From positions 33,935,715 through 33,999,714 of the forward strand of contig LS997562.1 of NCBI GenBank assembly GCA_000469685.2: a DNA stretch of 64,000 nucleotides. Direction: 5' to 3'. The stretch is from Haemonchus contortus (Eukaryota; Nematoda; Chromadorea; Rhabditida; Trichostrongylidae). The translations under genes were made by a program, and so were the position numbers. The notes beneath the pieces were generated by a model. That model was not told the origin of the DNA. It saw only the letters and a program-made list of their open reading frames with translations, and ran no database searches. How positions within the stretch are numbered: position 1 is the first letter of the stretch; the number at the start of each line of letters is the position of its first letter. Below are positions 37,172 through 50,200 of this stretch, in pieces.

Positions 37172-40100
37172 TCTAGTACTACATTGGCCAGCCAAACATT
37201 TATTAAATAGCAATAAACATTTTGCCGGAATTTGGCTGGACCTATGAGTTGTTTATTTACAAAAAGGAGTAAGTTAGAAATTATTAGAAATAGACAAATT
37301 AAATAAGAAATAGACATGACCAGGAAAATGCTATTTTTCGAAAAAAAGCAACAATTTTTCATGGGCCGTAAAAATGCTCACCTTCAACGCAATAAAACTA
37401 TGTCGTATATCTTAAAACTGAAGGCCGCATGTAAGTTCGTTGCGAGTGGAGTATGTAGCAAAGCGACGATGTCTCGCGGCCAACAGAATTAACCTGATTC
37501 TTATCGTACGCAACAAAACACTCGACAAATTATGGTTCCTCGAGCCATTTCCATCATCATGTCGTTATGAGCAAATCCCCATCCCCTTCGATTTTTTCCA
37601 GAAGATTCCATCACATTTATTAAGACCTACATCGAATAAAAAGTAATCAAATACACGCTTTTTGGGAAGTTCTGTGTAGGTTACTGCCATCATGAAAGGT
37701 GTCTGTACTTGACATTTTCACACCATCAAAATGACTCGTCTAACACACCCCTGCTTTGACTCTCTTTGTCCATCAAGCTATCTTCTTCAATACATTTCTG
37801 CTTGGATTTCCTACGTTCATAGCATATGCCTACCCCGTCCCCTGATCAAGAGTTCTCCACTCTACAGAGAAGTGCCAGCAACTGCTTGTAAGTGTCCAGG
37901 CGATTAAAAGTTTAGGTGGTTTAGTGGAAGGATAAGAGAATGATAGCGAGTTCTCTTGGATTCTCCAATCAGTCCCTCAAGACGTGCCATTAATTCCATG
38001 AAGAATCTCCGAGGCACTCTAGAGAGTACGTGCTGTTTCAGGAAAGCCTACCAAGGGCACAAGAGCCTCCTTTTCACCTACAAAAGTACCTACTGATTAA
38101 TTTCTTTCAGAAGAGTTCAAAGATTAGTTTAAAAATTCGGTTTCCTTAAGTGATTCTGTCACAGTTGAAAGCAGAACTGCGCGAAACTCAGCCATCTCTA
38201 CCTCCAAGACTTGGAAAGAACATTAAGCTTGCTATTTGATTCAACAAAACTCAAGTAAAGTTACCTCAGATCACAAAAATCTGGTGAATTAAAATGCGGT
38301 GTATTTCTTATAGTAGCTATTGTAACTGTCCGTAAAAAAAGGGGGAAGACTGACTCATCACATATAGGGACCAGACCCAAAGTTTGACTTCCAGATCAGG
38401 AGACCGACAAAGGGGAAACACTTTGGGGGAACATATTTTCTTCTTTAAACTTGAAGGTGGAGATGTAGCAAAATTCAAATTCTTCGAAGAAGTTCATTCA
38501 AATTTAAAATTCCAACTGTTTGTCACGAACAATTACATATGTAGTGAATCAATCAATCCTAAACTGATTGCACTTAAACTCAAATGAAACCGACTTCATA
38601 TTTTGAGATGTAGTGAGGTCATAAGTGGAAGAGGAGTGACATCTAGCCCTTGCTCAAAGTAGCCACTGTAATCGAGTTAAAAAAACTGTCAATAACGTTA
38701 GCACCTTTGATCGCGGCCTTGGCCGCAAGTCAAACGAATCCTGCACTTTACTTCAAAAATTCTGACCATCGAGGGCTACCCCAAGCTGATGCAATTTTAT
38801 ATTGGAATATAAAACTCTGAAGGTCCCAGCCGATAATTTTCCTATAGAATCAATCTTATTTACTTCTACCTCACACATACACAGAACATCTGGCTTTCTA
38901 CTGGTGAACAAGCAATACTTGGACTCTTTTTAGGCCTTTTGTTGTCATTAGAACTCACTAATATTGTAGAGGATTGTGGATACACCTTCAAACGGTAAAG
39001 TAACTTGCAGAGTTTACTGGAGTTCAGCTCAGCGCGATTTCCTCTGGGACGATCTGTTCTCATTCAGTTGATGCAGGGAAGCTAAAGAAGGATGGAACAA
39101 GTAAAAATGGATCTGGAAGAAATGAACTTCTGTGTAAGGCAACAAATGTCACATTGACCTTCATTCTTTCTGTAAGTTACAGCAACTACTGCTTTACTAC
39201 AATAGCATACAGTAACTTACAGTAAGATGAAAAACTTCCAATATAGCTTATGATAGAAATGGGTGCAGCCAGTGAAATCCAAAGAAAACTAAGAGTAGGA
39301 GAGTGTTGCGTATGTCAATGCTTTAGTAGGTTCTCATGACAGGAAAGGCCTAAAAAGCGTCCGAATATCTCCCGTTCACCTGATTAGGGATTGCTGAGTA
39401 AGTGTCATCTTGAGCGCTGAACAATTTAGACAAATTAGTTCCGAAGTGCGCGATTGATAATGACCGTGTCATGGTTCGAACCCAATTTTTTCTAGCTAAA
39501 CGGCTGTTTTAACATCCGATCAGCGTTCATTCAAGATGGGTTATAACCTCGATTGGTGGAATTGGGAGGTCTGGTAAAATTGAGTTGAAAGAAATCGAGC
39601 AATTAGTTTTGCCACTGCAACGCTTTTCAGGTGAGCATTACAGTACAGTTCAAATTACTTTGCTCGAGTAATCTTTCTACTTTTGTTGCACACATTTTGC
39701 AGTCCCTGTTTTCGATCATGACTTAGTTGCGGAGTAAGGAACTTTAACACCAGGGGAGAACCATGGCTCTCGAAACCAACTTCATCGTATGCACATAGAG
39801 TTCACAAGATGTGACATTAGGTTCAAATTCATTCTAGGTTCGCCGAAACGTTAGCCATCAAATTTTTCGCCAACTTTGTTCGAAGGTGTATCAATAGAGT
39901 GATTTCAATAGTGATCGATTCATTTCGAGATTACTTCAGAGACTACTCGTCAGAGGCTACCATATCGGGATAGCTGGCTGAAGTAGAAAAAGCGATTCTT
40001 GTCATACCCGTCAACGGATAGTGCACAGCCTGTGATGAGCAGAGACCTGTAGGAGTAGTACTGTAATGAACGTGTCAGTAAGGATAAAGAAACTTCTTCT

Positions 40101-40177
40101 TAATCTGCACAGTGCAGAAGAATAGAACTGACCATCGACCGTCGACCATCTAAACAACCCTGCATCAGGTTAGAGTA
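37172..40177. other. No recognisable gene
   Basis: Noncoding, AT-rich. Short perfect inverted repeats ctgtaagttac / gtaacttacag at 39170-39180 and 39212-39222 could be a tiny inverted-repeat element. The rest holds no motif. Confidence 0.45.
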
Positions 40178-40446
40178 TTTGGGCATCAACCAACTCCGTC
40201 CGAGGGATGCCCTCTTCCCCACCCCCACTCGACTATGTACCATTCAGAATCGTGTGACGTAATGAATGCGTTCGCAGAAAATTGCAGTGGCCAGCCAATG
40301 TATGTATAAGTCGGTGCTTTTATCCTCCCAGACCTGGTTCTAATTAATCGATCTCAAATGAGTGAAAGGTCCCGGGCGGATATCGATCCGAGATTCGAAA
40401 CCGTGACCGAGCTAGTACGCCACTGGCTACGTACTACAGCGCCTCA
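40178..40446 (-). repeat. tRNA-derived SINE copy, minus orientation
   Basis: The tail 'ggcatcaaccaactccgtcc', body 'ccattcagaatcg' and 'agtcggtgcttttatcctcc', B-box region 'gattcgaaaccgtgacc' and a decayed head are in the canonical order. Confidence 0.75.
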
Positions 40447-42099
40447 ACCCTACCTCTGACCAATATCTGAACAACTTTCTCATTTCTCATTATTTTGGAT
40501 TTCGTTTTCTTGCATTTTCATCCATACAACTCCTTCCTTGATTCGATTGTGTCCTCTCCTTCTAGGCACTATTCATCGCTGTTCCTTTCTTGTTTAGGTC
40601 AGTGCAGTTCGCTCCGCTTCACTGAACATTTGCGGCGCTCCGTGTTTTATAGATTAGAGATTATCACTGACCTTTGGCCATTCCTTTTAGCCTCTGGTAG
40701 GGTGATCTATGAGTTAAGACATGTTTTTCAAAAATATGATTATTTTTGAAAAAAGTAAGGGCATCGTTCTGTAGGAGCAAATAGGTAGCCATTCAAGATC
40801 GACTCGATAGCAACAAGCTTCACCCGTTCACCTATGGACATATCGGAATACAATACTTCGAGTGTTTCCTCAAAACAACGAACCTCAGTTCGAGTGATAT
40901 TGCCAGTCGACCTGAGACGGTCTACTCGATCAGACTTGAACCAAATTAGACATGGGAAGAACTGGTGAAGTGCTGCAAAGTAATTACTATCCCATTGATG
41001 ATACTTCAGAATATCTGCATTTATACCGCGCCGAAAATGCTAACTCTCTCATTCTAGATGGCGATATCCAACCATACGGGAAGTATCTGCCTACTTTCCT
41101 AAATACCTATAACCCACACTTGTACTAAGCTGAGGTCTGAACGTCGTTTGGTCAGGATGAGTCTCAGATAATTTTTGGCTTCCAGGCTCTAACGAAGGCG
41201 ACTGGCCGAAATGTCAGCCGAATAAATATTGTATCATCTTGGCCGTGGCTTCAGAGAGACCTCCCAAGTTATCATATGTATACTAGTCAAGATTAAATGA
41301 TAGTCGAACATGGTTGTATCTGCCCAAAGTTCCGAAACAGCCCCCATTTTCCCTACTTTCTGAAACCTTCGCAAGGGATTTACACCTATGTGAATACCTC
41401 GGACTCATGTAACACATTCGACTACTTCTTCCTAGTATATTTACCCATATTATGGCCCGACTGCCTACCCGTAATCAGCATGTACTTCTTTATGACTTCG
41501 TACTGTGCCCTTACGTTGGTGGAACTCATCGAAACTTCAGTCAAGCATTTGGCCTTAAAGCCCATTCTAGGCGGATCGGTGACCATATGAAAGACTGAAT
41601 TTTTTGGATTCTTCGCTTCACTAGGGCAGGCTATGAAAGCGCAATCTTCATTTATTTGACTGACACTTTATTCATCGTATACTTGTCGATCAGTTCTTCA
41701 GCGCTACTCTAGGAATTTTTCGTAATACATAGTTCGTATGACCTCCATTTCTGACAGTCAGCTTCGGGTAGATTACTATCGCACCGACGCACTGGGTCAC
41801 CATGAAAGTGGGAAGTATTCCGACCCTAAACTTGAAGATCACATATTTGCCTAAGGTCAGCCGGGTACGGATAATCACCAATCTCATGTCAAATCGTAAG
41901 TGAAATTGAAAATTTCTGCTAAATAACAGTAACAGTATCTATTGAACCTGGAGCCATATTCACACATTCTAGCAGTAGCCATCTCAAATTACCTTATGAC
42001 TATCTTCCTTATTTTTAAATCAACCGTTAGTGTGAGTGGGCAGTCAGATGAATTCCAATTGTTTGTGGGACCATCGAATTCCAACTTAGGCGTCATCAT
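40447..42099. other. No recognisable gene
   Basis: Open frames up to 97 codons (41297-41590 plus) have no family match that I can see. No exon chain. Confidence 0.4.
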
Positions 42100-42870
42100 A
42101 ATGCGACATTAAGTGTCGGTAGAATGCACTCCCACTGAAGATACCGCTATCTTCGACGTTGCCAAAGAGTACCCGGTTTATAGCACTCGTATTCTTGCGA
42201 CGACTCTTGGAACAGCGCTCAGTCAGTCGCCTTCGACAGGGGTTCATCCGCGTACCCACTTGTCGCTTTCTCTTTCTCCGCTTGCACTGAACGGAATTGC
42301 CGGGAGACTTGATTAATGGGCACGATAGTTAGGTCCTCTACGGTACTATCACGCGTCGTGTCCTGTGGCTCCTTCAAGGGAAAACCAGCGCTTCAACTCC
42401 AGCAAGTGTCTCCTCCGCTACTTCTCGGATTCGGGAGGGGATGTTGTTCTACAAGCTGTTCCGCGAGTACATAAGGTCACTGATACCATTTACGACAATC
42501 GCCTTCGGAAGCGCACTGGCGCTGATCCAAAAAAACGGCCCAGACGAGCCTGTGCTCATACATTCCACCATAGTACTAGGTTCCGAATATCTGAGGTTCA
42601 CTCCTGAAAAAAATTAGGGATCTGAAGCTGAACACGAGATGCTATCCACTCTATTCCCTGGCATTACCCCTTTTGAATACTACTCATTCTGTTTCTTTAT
42701 GGGCACCCATAGGTAGAAATTCACCCAAGTTGCAAATGTTGTTAGGGCGATCAGCAGTTTTTTATGACAACGCAAACAAACAAAAAAGATGAAGACGAAA
42801 ACAGACATCTATAGAATTTTAGGATAGCGTAGGTAAAGGCAAAGAGGTTTAGGGAGAAGTTACAACAAGA
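42100..42870 (+). mobile_element. Decayed mariner-like element D
   Basis: Plus-strand fragments in several frames resemble a mariner transposase in order: FDVAKEYPVYSTRILATTLG (helix-turn-helix region), then a KKRPRR piece before FHH at the place of the HDN box, then ITPFEYYSF followed by FMGTHR and KFTQVANVVRAISSFL, like the C-terminal third. The acidic residue in the PFEYY piece replaces the usual aspartate. I could not define the terminal repeats. Confidence 0.55.
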
Positions 42871-43274
42871 AGCGAGCTCTAGAAATAATACTATTCGTGT
42901 GAATCTCGTCTATCGGACCACCAGAAATGCGTACGTTTAAGATTTAAAAATAACGGCGTCAATCATCACATTATCACAAACTTGGCTTTGTTCGGATTTT
43001 TTTAGGATTCTAAAAAAATCATCTCAAACGATGGAAGACGACGATATTTTGATAAGGTGACTGATTCGATTTCTGCGGTCAAGTTCAGATCTCAGCACAA
43101 ACAAAGCATTTCAGAATCTTCACTCGTTTTACCCAATTGAATGTGATAACACTTGGCCTTTCCGTAATTTAAATTTTCTAATTTTTATGATCATGATCTT
43201 TTGAAAACAAATAAAAATGTGTTACGTAACTATGTAAGGAGAATGTACATGTGATTTCACCTTTATGGCAGCAG

Positions 43275-43379
43275 TCCAACAACTTCGCCATCTCCCGGCG
43301 GCAAAGCGACATTGTGCTGAAAAGGGATCCCACGGTTGAGCTGTTTGTTGGTATTGTCATTCTGCTGAAGAACTACAAG
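43275..43379 (+). pseudogene. Broken P450 haem-loop exon on the plus strand
   Basis: It ends VELFVGIVILLKNYK immediately followed by donor GTAAGC, matching the end of exon 12 in the P450 genes ([16 protein letters not shown] plus GTAAGT in P450-B). The haem loop is recognisable only in another frame as AAKRHCAEKG, so a frameshift separates it from the downstream part; in the frame of the downstream part the cysteine position reads serine. No partner exons were found on this strand. It is a remnant of a third cluster member in opposite orientation. Confidence 0.7.
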
Positions 43380-44240
43380 GTAAGCTGATTACTTCAACCC
43401 TACACTGTACCTTTTCTGCAAAAAAAAGCCAGAAATCCCGTAGGTGTCTGAATTTTCTTCTTCACCAATAATCTTTCACGACATTGGAAAGTCATACGAA
43501 GAAGACGGAAAGAACTAGTAGTACCATCTTATATATGAGTAAATCACTTTCCAAATCAAGCCTCCAATGTGGGTGCAAGTTATTCGAGCCTATATACGAA
43601 ATGCTAAACAACTTTAACCCATTGCGTAGCGCGTGCTGCAGTATGCACGTAGTCATTTAACGCGGTCGTGGACCGCGTTTTGGTCCAGAATCACTCTGGA
43701 ATTTGAATGAAGTTCGAACAGCACATACCTTGCGATTCCTTCAGAAAAGTGCTCTATATGGTCGTGTGCTGTACGCCGCAAGTCATGTCAGTGCAATGAT
43801 TCTGAAGAAAATGCCGGGCACATGCGCCAGTAACCGCGAAAGCACTACGGGGTTAAAGGTAGTGGTAGAAGTGGTCACAACCCAAAAGAGAAGGCGTTGG
43901 TACATCTGCCTTTGGAAACCCTGTCATCACGTCCATCGCTCTCGGCTTACCCGGCAGGAATGCATGCATACCTCACATGCTTAGAAAATCAAACCTTCAT
44001 TTAATTTATGCATACAAATCAAGTAAACAAATAAGTCTCTTTGAAGTTTAGAGCATGAAAGTATTGCACTTCACTTCTATCTACTTAAAAATTACATAGT
44101 GAGTAATGGACATATACTCGAATATGCAGCTAAGAATATTTACATGACAGGATCACCCGAAAGAATAGAAGTTTGTAGTATGACATGGAAAAAGAACAAT
44201 ACGGCTGTGATGTTCTTATGTTCCATGATCCCACATTTCC
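43380..44240. other. 3' flank of P450-A, no gene
   Basis: It holds a perfect 9-bp hairpin (aacgcggtc-gtg-gaccgcgtt) at about 43660-43680 and an unrecognised 93-codon frame. The P450-A 3' UTR should lie in the higher part. Confidence 0.4.
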
Positions 44241-47200
44241 CTAGCGACGAATAGGAATCAGCTGAAGTGGCTGCTGTTTTGGAATAAGCAAAGTGGCAAA
44301 GGTGGGTTCCAAGTCAATTACTTGCCCTTCCACCGGCATTACCTGGAAAGCAACACAGTCACCATGGGGCTCTTATCCACCAATTCTTCCTGCTCCAGGC
44401 CCAAACCAGTGGAGTTTCAGACGATAGAACGACATCCTCTACTCAGAATCAAGAAAACTGCCTGTTCATACAATGAAGCAGTAAGTCTGATCCCTCTCGA
44501 GAAGGCGATTTAAATAGTTCTACTCATGAGCTTACCTTGTAATAGCGGAGCAGAGCCACCAAGAAAACGATCAGCTCCACTCGGACCATTTCTTCTCGAG
44601 TGCACTGCTTTTCATCCAAAGGAAATGGACAAAGGTGCAAGAAATGCGCCTGAATCATATAGCTTTTAAACCGTAATCCTGAAATATAATAATTATTCTC
44701 TGTCAACTTCTTTAGGACGTTTGAATCTTCGATAAGAATTTGCTTGTAATAAATCATGGTAATAAGCGAAAGTTTTATAGACATCAAAAAATCTAATTTT
44801 GCAGAAGAATTAGTGATTGCTATGGTTTTTGAAGATTGACCACAATAGAGGCTTTTATAGTTGCGCGTCAAGCGTCGTAAATTAGTCAGTGGTGCACTCG
44901 ATTATCTGAGACGGCGCCAGTCTATCATATCTCGAAGGCCGAATATGGATTTCACTTGGATCGAATTTAACTAATGTTCTACGGATCAAGTTTTCTTGAT
45001 AGTTTATTCAACGTCATTTTCTGATTGCTTGGTAGTTTCATTTACCCCACGGTGCATTTCAAAGTATTCTGCTTTCTTGTTCTTGAGTAATTCCGAGACT
45101 TTCAAACTAATTTCCATCATATTTAATCGCCCCTTCCCTGATTTGGTTTTGGATTCCCTGTTTTCTGGTCCTCTTCCATTGTTCTTTCTCATTTCTACAT
45201 GCTTACACCATTATGAAGTTGTAGCTCTATTCTATCTTGAAAATAATGTGCTCTGACGCGAAGGCTGTCAGCTGCAGCCGGACACGGCCGCGTCAAAGCA
45301 CGGCAAGGGATACGGTAATAGTTTTTAAATGGTCATGGAAATTTTGAGCTCACCTAACTCACCAGCGCACCTAACTTCGTCAGAATTTCGAGATAGCTAT
45401 AAGGAGTGATTTTTATTGCAGGATACTGAATTGTGAGACTCGAGCGGGGTGGGAAGTTTTTCTATAGATTCTGTTTTGAATTAAAAGTAAACTATTCAGC
45501 CAAGATGTATCGCTACTCTCATTGGGCTGGTTCCAGCTCCACTATAAAAGTATACGAAGCAAAGTAGGTGTAGGCAGCAAATAGCAGAAATACATTTGCT
45601 CGAAAAACATCTACCATTTGCAATGAACCCGTATGTACATAGCTGAGGCCCTATCACTCGTCACCCGCAAAAAGAGCAGCAATCGTGGAAAAAACAAAAT
45701 TGTTTACCTTATCGGCCGGAATGCCATCTACCTCTAGGAATCGCTCTGGCTGAAACTCGTGGCCGTTCTCGAATGCAGGTAAATAAGCCATAGTATGATT
45801 GGCACTGCTCATTACCAGTGTGTCAGCAGGAATTCTGATAGTTTCAATAGTTGTGGTCCTGATGGTTCGATGAGTGACGCTCACAGGAACAATATTAGTG
45901 AATCGTTGAATTTCTTGTATAGCTGCTCTGAAGGAGTGTTCACGATAACAACAAACAATTTTACAAGTTTACTACTAAATTTTACAATATAAATGTAGTC
46001 ACGGTAATAAAACATTGTCACCAACGATATCAAGACTGATAAACTCTAACAGGTGTATGTTGTTCACTGGTAGTGCTTCCTCGGTTCAAGGATGGAATTC
46101 TTGAGCGCTGCCTGTTTAGGTCTTGATAAGGTTTTTGTTTACATGCATATGTTTTTATTTACACAGTACGGGTGTAAATACAATAAAGTCTAAAGTCTCA
46201 GGGTGTTGAGCAGTCCAGTCCGAGCGCCACGCAATTGACTTCTATTGGCTGCTTTCATAGTCCGCAGGCAGGCGCGCAGGGGTTGAAAACAAACAACCTT
46301 CGAAGGGGCGTGGACTGTTTGCCTTACACTGTCTGCCTCCCTCCTCCCCCTAGCACTGCCTCCGCCGGCACGCCGGCACGCCGGCACGCCGGCACGCCGG
46401 CACGCGCGCCTGCACGCGCGCCTGCCTGCGGACTATGAAAGCAGCCATTCAAAATCACTCCCACATCCAGCTGGGCCCACCAAGCCTTCCATTCATACAG
46501 GGTCGCTAATTGGTACCATACCCATCTGGGAGGATAAAAGCACTGACTTGATTATCCTGAGCGGATATCGATACGGGATTCGAACCCGCGACCATGCGTG
46601 TGTGGAGCGTGCCACTCGCCACTACACCACCCTGCCCGGTGTAAATGCAATAATTGTTTAAATGTCACTTCATTCGAATCTTCTTCATTTATAGTGCAAG
46701 ATCCAAAAGGGATGATTTAAAAGAACCACACAATGATTTTCTTGCTTATGCAAGTATTTTATTCCTATCCACAGAAAATTTGGGATCTATTTAATAAAAC
46801 ACGGACTTACCTTGTATATCTCATTTCAGCCCACGCAGATGAGTTCGGTTTACCATCGTGACCAAGCACCGAAAGAATCTCTTCACGAATCTTCTCCTGC
46901 AAGGTCTTGATGAAATTCAACTACGAGATGTGAGTGGTCTTCAAAGGCGGTAGGAGGCCTTTCGCCTCTTATCGTTTTTTAGATTGCTTGCTCAGGTCAA
47001 GGGAAACTCTAGAACCTTTTGAAAAAAAATCACAAGAAATAAGGTTCGGGAAATATGGGACAGCTTAAAAGTATAATAACTGCATTGGAGATTGTGAGAT
47101 GGGCTAATTGTCATTTGAACTCTATTTTGCATATACGTAGGTTGCCTTTTATATTTCGGGATTTGAGAACAGGAACAAATACTATTTATTGAAAGTCGCT

Positions 47201-50200
47201 TGACTGCCTTTTAAAATTCTCCACGTTAAGATCTATACACTTTTGCATGGGCTCGAACCAATTTCCGAAGCACTTTTGCCACTCTGATGTAAGTAACTCT
47301 AAAACATGGGTTCTAAACGCATCAACGGCTTCTTCAAGTGTCGAAAAACGTTGACCACCCACTGTATTTCATAAGTATGGGGTAAGAAGAAGTCACCCGC
47401 GGACTACATGGCTGATGACCTGTCAAATCGTTGTTTTGAGTGCTCAAAAATGCAGCTGTTTCAGCCGATGTGTGGGAGCTCGTGGTGAAGAGTGATCAGT
47501 CATCAGCGGTTGGTTTTCCTGATTTTTTGAAAGACAACTGGCAAACAAATGGTGGTATACCACTCAGAGTTGACTGTTCTGCTTGTTCTAGTGGTATGGT
47601 TGCGACATGTCCAGTTTTTTCAAAAAAAAAAAAAACAGGAGATCAATTGCTCGGAATTGCTTGGTGCGCGGACACCTTTTGTTGGATTTGGCTTATCTTG
47701 AAACACCCATACGGTCGACTGCTGCTTCTTTTCGTGCTCATACGCATAAAATCATGATCCATCACCTGTCTCGATGTCATAGACGTGTTTCGAATCACCG
47801 CGATAGTATTTTCCGAACATTTCTTTCGACCAATCGACACGAGTCCTTTTTTTGTGGGATTGACAAATTTTTCAAAAGCAGTTTTTTTACAGTCGAGAGT
47901 TCATGCAAAATTGAATTTAAGCTAGTCCCACTAATGCCTAAGGTTGCCTCAATCTCACGATAGGTTACATGACGATCTCGCAGTATTAGTTTGTGCACAG
48001 CATGAACCGTTTCCGGAACGACAACTGATTTTGGACGACCTCCACGAAATTCTTCTTCGAGTGAACTACGATCTCGGGTGAACTCACCGTACCATCCATA
48101 AACACTGGCCCTGAATGGAGCTTCATCACCAAAAATTGAACTAAGTTCATCCATGCATTGCTGTTAAGTTAGTCCACGTCGAAAGTTGTGGAAAATAATC
48201 GCGCGAAAATGCTCACGGTTCAACTCCATAACTTCCCCCAAACAAAATCTCACGACTTAGTGTAAACAACACAAATCGCGCTCAAATTTTGCAACGGAAC
48301 CTCAAAATAGTCAAACTTTACGATAGTGAAGTAAGTTGCTAGATTGCTACACTAGTGTTTCCAAATCCCGGATTATAAAAGGCAACCCTCGTATACATAT
48401 TGAGTTGATCATTTACTATAACTCTCAAATAAAAAACCTGCTTATCGGTATGGGCTGCTAAAAGCAAAGTGGCCCATCTGAGAGTTAATGTAGTTGACTC
48501 CATACCTGCCATAAAGAAGTCCATGCATAATTCGAGAAGTTTATCTTCACTGAAAAGGAAATAAACTTAGAGGAGGATTGTTGGGTGATTACAATTTATT
48601 GTATTTCAGTGTAGCTTTTTGACCTTATCTTTTGTTAACTGCTGTTATTTCGTTGCAGTACGCGATTCTGAGGTCTCACATGTTGGCGAGTTATGGACGA
48701 AATCTCGACTTCGGACGGTTCGGTTCTCAAACCCGCTCCCGTGTTATCTCGCCACCTGCTCTTTATCCCTGACACTACTAAGGCCCACCTCGTTCTCGCC
48801 TTCCCGATGACTTTTATGACTTGGCTAATCAGCACCCGTACGTACATCTCTTTCAGTATTTCAGAATTTTTTTTAGCACAAGTCGAAATCGGTCCAGCCG
48901 TCCAAGCCAGGGCGAATTACTGCCCCTCAAATTTAGCATTGTCGTGTCTACTGAGTGAATATGGACTCAGGCGGTCTGTGCTGCCACGAAGACTATGTGT
49001 AGTAGAAATGGAATACTTCGGATAACCTAGCTAGTAGTGCCCGTCAGAATACAGTGATTCGAGAGAGTGTCGAACAAAGTAACTAGAGGGACCCTCCGAG
49101 TACTTGCAGACTTGACTTATACGGATTACTTCAACTTACTTCAGAGCTGGACTACAGTGCATTTTCTGATCGTAGGCTTGGACAAAACATTCAGGTTCCT
49201 GATTCACTGAATATGATTTAAGAGCCCGGGCCACATCTTCTTTGATTATTTGACTAGGCTGTAAGTGAAACAATTGGTATAGCGACTCGGGATCAGCCAG
49301 ATAAGAACAAAAACCTGTATATGATAAAACTATAATTCCTACCCCTCTGAGAATTCTCCGGAAACGTTCCATCGCAAAGTATCTGAGAAGTGAAAAGCGA
49401 TAGATAACTGGGAACACATGACCAAAGAGGGTCAGTTTGCTTCCCCTGAAAAAATACTGGTAAGTCTTGTTACCTAATTTGCTGGGTCGGCTGTCTATGA
49501 TGACACAACCGGAAGGTTGGGTTATCATCCGACTGATGATGGTAAGGGAGTGGTTATAAGTTACCTACTTCATTTTTTTGAACAAAGTGTTACATCCGTC
49601 AATAATTTTCACCAGCCGATCGCAGTTGTCGTACTCATAGCTGAATCCGAACAGCATTTTGTTTATGTTATTCGCAACAAACACCTGAAATCAAGTTTTG
49701 TCACATCGAATTATAAGCTTCGTGCAAAATAAACCATGAAGAAGTATATTTCGAGATTAAGACCGAGATATATTTACAACGAGGAGCTATAAAGGAAAAT
49801 ATTAGGTTGATGCATAATTATTGCGGATTTTTTTTGCGGCTTTTTTCTTTCGACAGAATTTGAATATTGAGTTCGAGTTTTTTCAGAAATGATCTACTTG
49901 ATTTTCTCTACAAACTTCCGCACCTTTCCTCAACCTTTTCTTCATCCGCATATTCGCAAAATTAGGCTCTACTACTTCGAGAAAGGTTGGAAGGTGGCAG
50001 AGTCATTCCGCGATCTCAGAACTTTTTGGCTATGGAACAACCAGCCAAAGCCAACCAAGAAATGGGATCTGCTTCTGAATTTGCCATATTCACCAGCAGA
50101 AACTTTTACAGATTATCTCTTCAACTGTTCGCTGGAACAATGGCTAGGGAATAGAAGTTACGTCGATTTGGATGACTTGATGGCCAAGGTCAAGGCATAG

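Larger units (their letters stand above)
46201..46636 (-). repeat. SINE copy in P450-A intron 10, split by a hairpin element
   Basis: The SINE tail side (to 'gacttctatt', 46246) and the rest (from 'attcaaaatc', 46448, to 'ccactacaccaccctgccc') bracket an inserted hairpin element. The B box is intact on the minus strand (GGGTTCGAATCCC). Body segments are partly inverted, so the copy was also rearranged. Confidence 0.75.

Noticed and set aside
47440..47963. Plus-strand frames of 105 and 118 codons
   Set aside because: They are antisense to the mariner B transposase on the minus strand.
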